A program made the position numbers and the translations under genes. DNA of 64,000 bases, taken from contig JAWUZG010000138.1 in NCBI GenBank assembly GCA_036785705.1, forward strand, positions 2,373,501-2,437,500, read 5' to 3'. Of the stretch, positions 44,389 to 55,600 are shown in pieces (within the stretch, counting starts at the first letter, position 1; each line of letters opens with the position of its first letter). Under the pieces are notes generated by a model, which worked only from the letters and a program-made list of their open reading frames with translations, was not told where the DNA came from and searched no databases. The stretch is from Acanthornis magna. Its lineage: Eukaryota; Chordata; Aves; Passeriformes; Acanthizidae.

Positions 44389-45465
44389 GAACAACCCACG
44401 GGGATGCTCAGCATGTCACGGCTTAGGCTCCTGTATGGATCAAAGCACAAGCCTGGGCTGGGACATTTACACCCAACTCATCCCTTCCTCTCTGCCTCAG
44501 CCCAGGCTGCCTGAGCTTTGTGAGGGTCTCCTGTGTTAGCAGGACACCTCTGCTAGGCTGTGGGTGCTGCCAGGCCAGCAGCATCCAAACTGGGATCCCA
44601 CAGGCTCTCCCACGAGTGATGGAGCACTGCTTTCCCAGGGGGCTCTTTGCCAGCGTTACACGGAAGGCAATGATGGAAAAAGGCAGAGCCTGCTGGCACA
44701 CAAATGGGGAGAAGGAAATCACACCCGTAAGGCAGTAAATCCAAGAAAAGAGTTCATTTCCGCAGTGGAAGAAGCACTGGTTGTCATAAAAACAGCAGTT
44801 CTCCTCCACAGAGTGAGGAACCCCCTGAAGACCAACTCCAGAGAACAGTTGGAGTGTGAAGGTCACCTCCAACCCTGCTGCTGCCAGGGTCAGCCCAGCC
44901 AGCTCTGGTGTCCTGGGTCAGCTGCAAGGAGCAACTCCCCCAGATGTTCCAGCTGTTCCAGCTGTTCCAGCTGCCAGGGTGCTCCCAGCCTGCTCTGAAC
45001 CGGGCTCACACGAATCCCTGTACAGCACAGACACAAAGAGCAGATCTCATATTGGAGCCAAAGAATCCCCTCAGGCTCTTGGGCAGGCTTAACTCCCCAA
45101 GAGAGCATCGGGATTTCTCTACACAGCATTTCTCAAACTTGCCTTGGGAAATGTGATTCCAATAATTAGGAATCACATCCCAGCTACCCCTCCCTGTAGC
45201 CTTGCAAAACAAGACCTAAAATATCTTCCTTTTCTCCCCAGCTGCTTCACCCGTGCCTATGATTTGGTGAAAGGTACTGAGCAAGCACCCCTTTCCCACA
45301 GATTTGTAACTTCCAGCTGGCTCTGGGCTGCTCAGCCATGGCGTTGTGCCCACCCTGTGCCCCTCAGTGGGAAGAGCATGGGCAGCCACAACATCATCCC
45401 TGCACTGTCCTGGGGCTGCAGAGCCTCGGATGTGTTTGCACCAGACCTTATTGCCCCATGATGCC
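44389..45465. other. Unique sequence with a small 9-bp tandem repeat
   Basis: 'ccagctgtt' is repeated about four times near 44948-44980. Otherwise no repeat family or gene is seen. Confidence 0.5.
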
Positions 45466-45659
45466 AGGGACAGACCCACAGGGACAGGGCTCTGGGAAGC
45501 TGTGGCTGCCCCTGGATCCTTGGCAGTGTCCAAGGCCAGGCTGGATGGGGCTGGGAATACCCTGGGACAGTGGAAGGTGTCCCTGCCCATGGCAGGGATG
45601 GGATGGGATGAGCTTTAATGTCCTTTCCACCCAAACCAGCCTGGGATCCTGTGAGAGTG
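45466..45659 (+). mobile_element. CR1 LINE 3' end (subfamily B)
   Basis: Sense order 'gggaagctgtggctgcccct', 'ggatccttggcagtgtccaa', 'ggccaggctggatggggctg', 'gggacagtggaaggtgtccc', then a 'ctttccacccaaaccagc' tail. 5'-truncated. A 309-codon frame starting at 45338 passes through it and is therefore not a gene. Confidence 0.92.
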
Positions 45660-47138
45660 ATAATCCAGCCCTGTTCCTGGGCTGGCACCTGGGCCTCTCC
45701 ACAGGGAGCTGTTCTCAACCCTTCAGCTGTGTGAAGCCATTTCTGGCTGGGCTGTGCAGCAGTGCTGACCCAGCAGGCCCAGCCATGGGCCCTCAGCACT
45801 CCTGCTCCTGCTGGGCCAGGGCTGGTGGCCATTCGCAGAAGGATTTCCTTGCTTTCCTGGAAGGGCCAATTGCTGTCCCCTGGCTAAAGAGGGAACCTCA
45901 GCACCTCACACCCAGCAGGCTCCCAGAGGGACACACTTCCAGTGAAAGCTGGGAATGGATGGAGAGGCCTTGGTGCCCCTCTGCCTCGTGGGTCGTGCGT
46001 CCAACACAGCCCCAAGGTGGAGCAGGGACAGCCTTCCCTGGGGCAGGGCTGAGGCTGAGCAGGCAGCCAGGGCAGGGTGTGACCGAGAGCCTCCATCCAG
46101 CACAGCCCTTGGCAAGGGCACCCTGGGGCTCACTGCTGCCTGCCCAGGGCTGCAGACACAGGTGGGACACGGGGATGGGATGTTCAGGTGTCACAAGTGT
46201 CACCACCCTGCCTCATGCTGCTGCTGAGCAAGGCAAATGTGCCAGGGAGGGCTCAGAATTATCCTAACTCATAGAGCAAACCCCAAAAATTATAATCCCT
46301 GTTAGAATAAAACACATCTCCGGCATTAACAGTGGTTGGTATTGCTATTAAATGATAAGCATGCCCAATAACAAACACAACAATGTTTTTGTCTGGAACT
46401 ACCTTGGTGATTTTGTTTGCTTAAGAAAAGAAAGGCAGCCGTGTTTGGGGACAGCATCTCCTCCCTGATACCGTATCTCACCAGGAAAGCTGCTTTGAAG
46501 CACGTTGGAATCAAACACAGACAAAGGAAAATGGAAATTTCACTGTGGAAACTAATGATGAACCAATTTATCCAAGTTAAAGCAAAAGACTGAAAACAAT
46601 TCTAAGCAGTTTAATGACAAAATACTCTAATCCAATGCTGGTGTAAGAGTTTCATTTGTGACATCTCTTATTAGAGAAACTGAACCCATGAGAGTATGGA
46701 TGTGAATAAAATATTTCATTTTATGGCCTCAGAGAAAAAAAGAAACCTTTGAGGGGTTTATAAGCTCTTTCATCATTATGCAATTGTTCTGCAGAGCTTG
46801 GGAAATCCTCTAGATTTAGAAAAACTTTGGAATCCTATCTCATCTGGGTGAAGGTCTCTGGGAATGCCAGGGAGGGGTGGTTTGGTGCAGACACTCACAT
46901 GGGTTCTGCTCCCAGTGCCTCGAAATCACCCTGTGGAGAGCAGGAAAGGAGCCGCGCCCCTCAGGGTCCTGCAGAATGAACCTCAGCAATGGATTCTCTA
47001 ATTAACTTCTGAAATAATAGTGCTGAGGGAGCTCAGAGACAGCTCAGAGTCACAGAGCACTGACCCAGGCTGGCTCCGACAGCCAAAGGCTGTGCCCCTG
47101 CAGCTGACAGGGCACAGGCACAGGGCAGGCACACAAAC
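45660..47138. other. Unique sequence, AT-rich conserved-looking block at 46260-46830
   Basis: 46260-46830 is AT-rich, transposon-free and of even texture, a candidate conserved non-coding region (inference). 45660-46260 is GC-rich with overlapping frames on both strands and no recognisable domain. Confidence 0.4.
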
Positions 47139-47590
47139 ACTGAATCCCAAATCCCTGAGGCTGGAAAAGCCCTCCCAGACCATGGAGTCCATCCTGTCCC
47201 CAATGCCCACCTTGTCCCCAGCCCAGAGCACTGAGTGCCACGGCCAGGCCTTCCTGGGACACCTCTAGGGATGGGCACTCCAGACCTCCCTGGGCAGCCC
47301 TGCCAAGGCCTGAGCACCTTTTCCATGGACAAATTCCTCTTAATATCCACCCTGAGCCTGCCCTGGCCCAGCCTGAGGCTGTTCCCTCTCCTCCTGTCCC
47401 TGTTCCCTGTGAGCACAGCCCGACCCCCCCGGCTGTCCCCTCCTGTCAGGAGCTGTGCAGAGCCACAAGGTTCCCCTGAGCCTCATTTTCTCCAGGCTGA
47501 GCCCTTTCCCAGCTCCCTCAGCCGCTGCTGGGGCTCAGCTCCTTCCCAGCTTCGTTCCCTGCCCTGGACACCTCCAGCCGCTCAGCTCGA
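47139..47590 (-). mobile_element. CR1 LINE 3' fragment (subfamily C), longer copy
   Basis: The plus strand starts 'actgaatcccaaatccctga', shares the tail of 24676-24900, then continues through 'tgagcctgccctggcccagc', 'gctgtcccctcctgtcagga' and 'ctccaggctgagccctttcc' to about 47590. That is about 450 bp of a CR1 3' region in antisense. Its upstream half matches the sense copies at 1405 and 7998. Confidence 0.93.
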
Positions 47591-50500
47591 GCCTGGGGAA
47601 TGTGCCATGTGCCACCTCCGGGAACAGCTCAGTCCCCCTTGGCAAATTTGTGATCTGGAGCTGGCCCAGGGCTCTGAATCCACAGCATTTCACCAGGGAA
47701 GCAGATATGGCTGTGAGTGAATTGTCTTCCTGAGGGAAGAAAGGTGAACAGAAAAGAGGAGTCAACATTGCTCTAAACCTTTTAAACTTCAAAGGACACT
47801 CATCCAGAGGAGTTGAAGGATGCTTCATGCACAGCCTCAGACAGCGAGAATTCACAGCCACTGAAGCCTGGCCAGATTCCCTCGTGGAGAGAGAGCCAGG
47901 GAGGGGAGAGAAAGCTCTTCCCATCCTCTTTGAAACTTCATTTGCATTCACCAGCAGCGAGAAAACCCTGAATATGCCTGGGCAGGGCAGAGCTCAGCCT
48001 TCAGAGCTGGCCTTGCCTCCTACAGCCCTGATCTGATCGCAGAAACCCATGGAGACAGGAGCTCTGAGTAGGGGGGAGGCTCTGAGGTTGCATTTTTTTC
48101 TTATTACTTTCCTCTTTTACAACTGTACTTCCAATTTTGTAACCAGGAACCGAATCTTCTTTGCAATACAGATAAACTCCTGCAAGATTTCACTTGCTAT
48201 TCTGAGCAAATACAGCTGGAGGGACAATGTTTGCCTGAAAGCAATTAACCCCCCCTCTACAGGTGAATTCCTGGGCTGCTGGGCTCCAGGATGAATTGGG
48301 AAATCTCAGGGTATGGACATGTTTGGTGCCAAGGTGCAGGGAACATCTGGCAGACTGCTTATCAGCAGCTGCAGGTTGCAGGGTGGCTTCTGGGAGGCAT
48401 CTGCTGACAAGCAGAGGGGACAGTCTGAGTGTTGAGGGGACAATGCCAGTGTTGGGGTGTCACTCAGGGCACCTGGATCATCAGCTGCTGCCATGGGGTG
48501 CAGTGGGGAAGCACAGAGGGGAAGGACAGGGCTGTGCGCTCTCTGTAAATACCCCTGAGGACACTCTGAGCCTGACCTCGGGGGTTTCTCAGGTGAGCGC
48601 TGCTGAGCCAGGGCTCGTTTTCACCCCATCTCCTCTGAAGGATATTTCACAGGATGTGGCCCTGCCCTGCAGGTGCCACATCGATGTGAGCAGAGCAGTT
48701 TGGGCAGAGCACAGTGCCCACATTCAGTGTTCAGTGAGGGGACAATCCTGCTGCCTCTGCTGTGCCTCCCTCCCAGGGACACGGGATGAGGTTTCCATCT
48801 TCTCCTGGGTGTCCCAGAGCACTGCCCTTGAGGTGTTTCCTGCTGCAATTTGAGCTCTTCCTCTCTCCCCATGTTACTGCCCTCATATAAAATGAAGGAG
48901 AAGGATTGAGCTCGTTCTCTAAGTCACGGTGTCCTTCCCCAAGAAACCAGCTCAGAACAAGGGCAATATCCTGGGTTGGAATAACCTGGAGGGTCCCCAG
49001 CGCAGATCCTGCAAGCCCTGGGTGCTGAGGTGCTCCCAAAGGCTCCTTCCACATCTCACCCCTCATAAACAGAGAGCACAAACCTCTGCTTTACAGCACA
49101 CATCAGCTCCAGCCTGTTCTCCTTAGGAGTGAGGGCTCACGGCAGCTCAGGCCAAAGTGGCCCTGAAGCAGCATCACCTCCGTGCTGAGCCAGTCCTGCT
49201 GCTCTGGAAGGGCTGTCTGGAACACGAACAGGAGGCTGAAATCCCAAGGACTCCTTTGAAGCAGCTCCTGCTGTGCACAGGCTGGGTAAGAGAGGCAGGA
49301 GCAGGGACCTTGCTACAGCTGTGAAAAACAGCTGCCCTGAGAGAAAGGAGCTCGATGGCAGTGGAGCTGACAGGATGGAGCTGAAAGATGGGAGGGCACC
49401 AAGCCCTGTTCCCTCTGGAGGTGGGAATCAGCTCCTCCTTCCCTGGGCACTCATACTGGGCATACTGGAACACCTTGTGCCTTTCAGAGGCTGCTCTGGG
49501 GAGTTTGATATGGATTTCAGAGAGGCTGGAGCATCTATGCCTGCTCTGAAAAGTTCAAAACAAGTGTTTTTTCCTTCAGAGATGAGAGAGAAACCTCAGT
49601 TCTCATTTTTGGGTGAAAAGACAGCATTTTAACTTGTCAGACACCCACAGATGCACAGACTAGACCAAAAACAAATCAGGAAACTGATGTCCAGAAATTC
49701 TTGGTCACAACAAAAATGTGCCGAAATGTGGCCAACAAAACCTCAGGAAGAGCAGCCACAAACCCATGGCTTGCACTTCAAAGGAAATGTTTTAAATTTT
49801 GGTTTCTTACTGAACCACTCTTTTGCAAACCAGGAATTCAGAGCAAATTTCACCTTGGCTACAATAACTTGGGGTGTTACAAAGCAGTGTTTGGGCCCAG
49901 GAGCTGCTCAGTGGAATTGATGGGAGCTGCAGTGAAGCACAGAAATGTCCAATTCCCCCTTGGATTCCCTGCTCAGCATCTCCAGGTAAATCCAGGCTCC
50001 TGCACCTACTTGCACAGCACTTCAGCCCCTGAGAGCTGATGAATCCTGGAACAGCGATTGGAAATGCAGAACTGAGGCAGTCACTGCTGTGAGGCTTGGG
50101 ATGCACATTCCCTGCAATAAATAAAATCTTCCAGCAGCTGGACTGGGTTCCTCATGGGTCCACCCAGACCTGGAGCTCCTGGGGTGACCCCTGAGAGTGG
50201 AAGGATTGTCTGAATTCCCACTACAAAACACTCCTTTCTTTCCTTTTCTTTGAAGCCCAGGAGCTGCAGATCACCCTGTGCTGGACTGCCAGGATTCCTG
50301 GAACCACTGGGCTGCTGCCAAAGCTTGTTCTGCTCCAAAGTGTCGGATGAAATGCTGGTGGATCTGTTAATTATTTGATTTCTTCTGCAAGGCTTTATTT
50401 TACTGGGACTTTTACAACAACAGGGACTGAGATACCCAGGTCCAATTCAAATTAGCTCACTGGGCTGCTGCATGTGTTCCCTGAAATCCTTTGATGACTC

Positions 50501-50738
50501 ACAGGAACAGTTGCTACCATCCCCTTTTTATTTCTTTTTTTTTTATGCTTAAGAGTAGAGATCAGAGTAAACACCACGAGCTCACCAATGTTTTGCTGTT
50601 CCTGCTGTCACGTCTGTCCCCAGTGTTCCCTTTGCTCCCTCTCTTTGAGCTCTGGTGACTCTGCGCTCAGGCTGTCACCAAAGGGGAAGGGTTAGACCCA
50701 GCTCAGCCCAGTTCCAATCTTCTCAGGATGAATCACCA
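47591..50738. other. Unique sequence, no gene seen
   Basis: About 3.1 kb with no recognised transposon. Frames of 120-196 codons (for example 48263-48853) have no recognisable domains. A T tract lies at 50537-50544. Confidence 0.45.
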
Positions 50739-50815
50739 ATCACAGAATCATTAAGGTTAGAAAATACACCCAAGATCATCAAGCCCAACTCTCAGCTGTA
50801 ATACAGCACCCCAGT
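50739..50815 (-). mobile_element. Short old CR1 3' tail
   Basis: The plus strand reads 'atcacagaatcattaaggtt', 'agaaaatacaccca', 'agatcatcaagcccaac', the antisense of the CR1 3' terminus with its octamer-like end. Heavily truncated. Confidence 0.82.
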
Positions 50816-51270
50816 GGAATCTGTTACTTCCCATTATCCTTAACATCTGCTGTAACTGAAGCCCAGACTGATGGCTCTGGAGCTGAGCCTCCAGGCTCTC
50901 ACTTTCTACAGGTTTATGGATATTTTCTCATTTTTCTTTAAAATCCTTCTTTTCACGAATCTGAAAGAATGGTCTCTTGTGCAGTAGAACAGGAATGGCG
51001 TTGGCCAGGTCAGAGCAGGACAGCCAGAAGGAGATGTTCCTGTGCCTGGTGAGTCCAGAATTTCCCAGAATCCCAGAGGATGGTCCAGAGAGCCCCAAGG
51101 TGGTCCCGAGTCGCTGTCTGCACCCTTCCAGCCCAGGCCCAGAGGATGGCCTCCCCAGGGCCCATTGTGTGCGTTCAGGGCTGGTTCCTGGGCAGCAGGA
51201 GGCACCTGGAGCTGCACACACAGCAGCGATGCATTTCCTGCAGCACCCGCCCCGTGTGCTCCTCCTCTGG
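50816..51270. other. Unique sequence, no gene seen
   Basis: No recognised repeats. Three overlapping short frames on both strands show no domain. Confidence 0.45.
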
Positions 51271-51336
51271 GCAAAGGTTGGACTCGCTGCTTGAGAGGTC
51301 TTTTCCAGCCTCACTGTCCCTGTGATTCTGTGATTT
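51271..51336 (+). mobile_element. Very short CR1 3' tail
   Basis: Reads 'aaaggttggactcgctgctt', 'gagaggtcttttccagcctc', then 'tgtgattctgtgattt', a sense CR1 3' end with the typical 'gattctgt' terminal repeat. Only about 65 bp remain. Confidence 0.85.
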
Positions 51337-51600
51337 CAAAACTGTGTGAGATCAAACCCCAAGCAGAACTAAATGCCCCAAGCCACACCAGAGACCTTCC
51401 CCAGGCAGGTGAGGTCAGAGGGATGGGCAGGGCACCAGGGGACAGAGGGGAAGGCAGAATCTGGACAGAGGGCACCCAACACCAGCTGCAGCAGATGTTC
51501 CTCTCCTTTTCCTCCCATTTGTTTCCCTTTCCCTCGGTGCCTAGAAGCTGCTGTCTGTGACTGAAGGGAATAACCAGACATCCTGAGCTTTTTTCTCTCC

Positions 51601-51674
51601 AGAAATGTCAGAAACTGTTAGAAATTGTTTATAAATTGTTTAGAAATTATTTACAAATTGTCCAGAAGTTGTTT
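51601..51674. repeat. Degenerate 11-bp AT-rich tandem repeat
   Basis: At least five 11-bp units of the form 'agaaattgttt' (51620-51674), preceded by two more degenerate ones. Confidence 0.8.
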
Positions 51675-51991
51675 TTTCCTGTGTCGTTTTGTATGGTAAC
51701 CCTTACTCAGAGCGTGGCCAAAGGCAGGCAGTGTCCTGGGGCAGTGCCCTGATTGCAGTTGATAATTGGCTGGTAATTAGTGCCCAGTGGTGAATCCTCC
51801 CCAACCCCCTTTGTCCTGCAGGCTGTCACCATGGCTGTGCCACCAGGATTGCTGTGGGTAAAGCAGGTGGAGGAGGGAAGGGGAACATGCTGGGACAATC
51901 AATATCATTGATCCTGGCTTTGTGCCCAATATTGTGCTCAAAAGCAGCAGTGGGGAGGGAGCTGGACCTCACACAGTACCTGAGGCAGGTG
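51675..51991. other. Unique sequence, no gene seen
   Basis: No recognised repeat or coding sequence before the LTR. Confidence 0.45.
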
Positions 51992-52339
51992 GGGCTGTGA
52001 TAAATAACCGTGTGTTTGTTAATCAAATCTTGCTTAAGCCAGCAAATAAATGGTTAAAACTGAGTCAGGAAGCTCACAAGTCTTTTTCTAAGCAAGGCCC
52101 AACAAGAAGCTAAGCAAGGCCAAGAGAAACAGGTGTCTAAGCAAGAACAGAGGGAACAGATAACAAAGTACGGTCAGGATGACCTATATCCAGTGAAGTA
52201 AGCAATGTATGAGCCCCCCCGAGGAAGACTATTGCCTTCAGCCTCACGACCACCAGAAGGCAGAAAAAGACCCCTTAGCAACAGCCCGCGCCAATGCAGG
52301 GTACTCTCGGAAGATATACGTGTACCGGGACAAGAAGGG

Positions 52340-52346
52340 TATAAAA
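52340..52346 (+). promoter_or_regulatory. TATA box of the solo LTR
   Basis: TATAAAA within 'gggtataaaaccag', placed as a retroviral U3 TATA should be relative to the AATAAA at 52437. Whether it drives transcription into flanking DNA is not shown. Confidence 0.8.
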
Positions 52347-52436
52347 CCAGAGACATTAGGAGGGGTGGTTGCGAACCGTTGGTGGAGCGGAGACTCCTTG
52401 GTCGCCCAGCGCTGTTTTGCTTGCTGGAGCTTGCTC

Positions 52437-52442
52437 AATAAA
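52437..52442 (+). terminator. Polyadenylation signal of the solo LTR
   Basis: AATAAA in 'gctcaataaatcaa', followed by a T-rich stretch and the LTR end at 52487. Typical R-region 3' processing signal. Confidence 0.8.
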
Positions 52443-52491
52443 TCAAATTATTTTAATTGGCCTGGCTTTTGTCTCTAACCTATAACAGGGC

Positions 52492-55198
52492 TACCCAGAG
52501 AACTGATGACAGGATTCTAACTAGTGTGAGTCAGGTTTGAATTAATCTGATCATTTCACAGGTTGAAACACCTGATGGATCTTAGCAGGGATCTGTTTTT
52601 GTGCAGGATCTCCACAGCTGCTCTCCCCACATGAGCTGAGGAGTTTTTGGGACTTCTGGCTGTTCTGAGGGTGGTGCCCACTGCTGGAAGCAGGGCAAGC
52701 AGCAGTGCTGGGTGGCACAGGCAACACCAGGAACTCAGACAGCTTTTATGGACATTTCCTTGTATTTCCAGGATGCTTCCCACAGGAAATGAAAAAAGAA
52801 GCAGCCACTGCCTTCTGAAATTTGATCCTGCTCCACTTGAGCCAACTCAATTTGCCCTATTCATTGCCATGTTTTTGCACCCAGTTTCCAGTGATTGTTT
52901 CCACTCCCAGTCCACACAAATAATTACACATATTTATTGCCTCATGGCAGCCTTTTTGATGAAACGGCCTCCTTGTGACCTTGCCACCCCCCCCAATCTA
53001 AAATTCTGTATCTTTTCCAGCAGCTCTATTTATTCCAAGACAGCGTTCTGTCAATCTCTATTTACACTGGGTTAGTATTTTTCCGAACGTTTGATTAAGT
53101 TTGCAATAAAATTTGGAATGTGTAAGAGAATCAAAAGTGGCCAGAATAATTTTCAGCAACACATGCGGAGCCCTCAGCTGTTATTGGTGGTCTTCACAGG
53201 GCTGTGTTTCTCATAAGAAGGCACCAAAATATTGTATTTATTTTGACATGAGCTTACAGTAGAAAGAGTAAATGAAACAGAAATAAATTTGGTGATGGGA
53301 GCTGGAGGGACTGATGAGAAGAAGCCCCTCACCCCAAAGAGCAAATCAGCCTGCAGAGGGTTCCATCAGCCCTTCAGCAAAGGGCAGGGATATGGGGCTG
53401 GCAAAAAGGTCACCTCTGCTCATGGTGAGTTTACATAAAAATATTCCAATTAAGAAAATCAGAAAACAGCATGAATAGTTAGGCTTAAATCTAGGTATAT
53501 CTAGACCTGTGTAAACACAGAAATGAATTAGTGCCTGGTGGGGCAGTGAAGACGCTGCTCCAAAAGCTGGACGCTGCTTTGTCCAGGTACCAAAATCCTG
53601 ATTTTGCAAAGATTTAGGCACTGGAGGCACAACAGGTCCTGCTCAAATCTGCCCTCCTGGAAGTCCCCATTGCAGATTCCCCACAACCCTCCTGACCCCA
53701 CAGCCCAGTGTTTATGGTTTCCAGGCTCTCTGGAGAGCTGTCCCCTCCTCTGCCTGTGCTCCAGACAAGCCTCAGTTTGTGCCCAGAACTGTAGTGAATG
53801 AGAGCTGTACCAAAGCTAAGCCTGTCAGCAGCTCCCTGCACCAGGAATTTCAGAGCAAAGGATTCCCACTCTTCCCTCTTGGAGCTCTGAGGCAGCCCAA
53901 CCCCTCAGACAGCAGAGAGCAGAGAGCAGGATCAGCCCCCAGCCCTCCTGCTGAAGCTGCTGCACAAAACAGAGAAAAGCCACGTTGGCACTTCCCATTT
54001 TCACCCTTCCTCTCTTCTTTCTTCACCAGCAAAGCCAATGTCTAAAATCTCCCAAGGAGTCCACACTGAACAAGAAATGTAATAGGAGAAGGTTTTACAG
54101 CTCCTTCCCAGGTAAAGGAGAAGAAAATCCCTGCCCATATCTGCTGTGGGAAGTCCTGGCTGAGGGTTGAGGGCTGGTCCTGGCAGGACAATTCTCCCTT
54201 CCTACACCTAAGACAGACTTTTGGGCCATTGAGTAACTCTACCAAAGTGCATGTGAAAGTTGATTTCACAGCTCTGCCATTCCTCCAACACTAATTACTA
54301 ATAGAGACTAATTATCAGAGCAGTGTGATAGCAGGCACGGAGCTTTATCCTATCCGAGAGGTTCCAGTTACAGTCTCACCATCAGGAACTGCCCTGCCAT
54401 GAGTCGTGCAGGAAATCCCAGGGTAGGAGTTCTCAGTCTGGATGTCCCTCAGTAAAAACCAGTTAGGTCCCTATCCCTCCAGGAAACCTGGGCAGCAACA
54501 ACTGTAAATCAAATTTCCTAAGAGGTTACGCTGTCAGCAGAGGCAGAGGGAGAAGTTAGGGATGGACAGTGCCAGCAGAGCTAGTGGCTGAGGGATGTGT
54601 TGCACATGTGGCATTCCAGACAGACAAAGGGGTTTGGAATGGGGAGCCTCAGACCATGAGGGTCCCTGGCATTGCTGAGGGAATTCTGCCTTGTGCCGAT
54701 CTGTGCTGAGCTGCTGCACAATAACCAGAGTCCAGGGAACACTGGGGATCTGCCCCTTTTGGGAAAAACAGTCCGGAGTGAAGCTGGACTTACAGTAAAA
54801 TTTAGGGGATCTCAGGAGTGAAATAACTCCAGGAACTCTCCTTGTGGAGATAGACAATGTGGTTAGTAAAGGCTTTGTCTTTCTTCATCAGTGGAGTCTC
54901 CATGCCAAGATCAACATCACTGAAAAGAGCCCAGGGAAGAGCACAGCTCATAGCTGTGGCTGTCCAGGAGGATTTGGCTGAGGATGGTCCAAGGGCTTGG
55001 GCAATCACAGCAAAATGTGAGAGTACGAAGTGTCTCAAGACAGCGCTCAGCTGGAATTGAAGAGGAGCCTGGAATTCTGCATGGATGATGGACACAGCAT
55101 TACCTACACTGGATATGACTGGGGGGGATTCTAGGAGACACATTCTCCAAACTGAGAGATTCCCAAGTCTGCTGGCCACTGGCTGAAGGTTCTTGTCA
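52492..55198. other. Unique sequence, no gene seen
   Basis: About 2.7 kb without recognised repeats. 53060-53330 is AT-rich. A C run lies at 52987-52994. Frames under 145 codons have no recognisable domain. Confidence 0.45.
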
Positions 55199-55600
55199 GA
55201 GAATCATGGAATCACAGAATGGTTTGGGTTGGAAGGGACCTGAAGGCCCATCCAGTGCCACCCCTGCCATGGCAGGGACACCTCCCGCTGTCCCAGGCTG
55301 CTCCAAGCCCCAATGTCCAGCCTGGCCTTGGACACTGCCAGGGATCCAGGGGCAGCCACAGCTTCTCTGGGCACCTGTGCCAGGGCCTGCCCACCCTCAC
55401 AGGGAGGAATTTCTTCCTGTCATCTGATCAAAATCTGCTCTCCTTCGGCTCAAAGCCATTCCCCTTGACCGTGTCCTTTGGAAAAGACCCTCTCGCTTGG
55501 AGCTCCTTTAGGCACCAGAAGGTGCCGTGGTATATCCCCAGAGCCTTCTATTCCCCAGGCTGGATCAACACTGAGCTGCTGAGATGCTGAGCTGGGGCTG
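55199..55600 (-). mobile_element. CR1 LINE 3' end (subfamily B)
   Basis: The plus strand begins 'gagaatcatggaatcacaga', then 'atggtttgggttggaaggga', 'tgccatggcagggacacctc', 'agccacagcttctctgggca', and reaches 'ccttctattccccaggctgg'. It matches 12359-12768 closely over the first 200 bp. The paired 'aatcatgg' and 'aatcacag' at its edge are the CR1 terminal octamers. Confidence 0.94.

Larger units (their letters stand above)
51992..52491 (+). mobile_element. Well-preserved solo LTR with 4-bp target duplication
   Basis: The LTR is 51996-52487 (492 bp), TGTGATAAATAACC to AACCTATAACA, with GGGC on both sides (51992-51995, 52488-52491). U3 contains several 'taagcaag' words near 52093-52145. The core promoter TATAAAA and the AATAAA signal are intact and 97 bp apart, leaving about 45 bp to the 3' end. 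No internal viral genes are present, so this is a solo LTR. Intact ends and signals suggest a comparatively recent insertion. Confidence 0.87.

Noticed and set aside
45338..46267. 309-codon open frame
   Set aside because: Its first third is a sense CR1 3' end (45466-45659), and the remainder is GC-rich with frames open on both strands and no domain.
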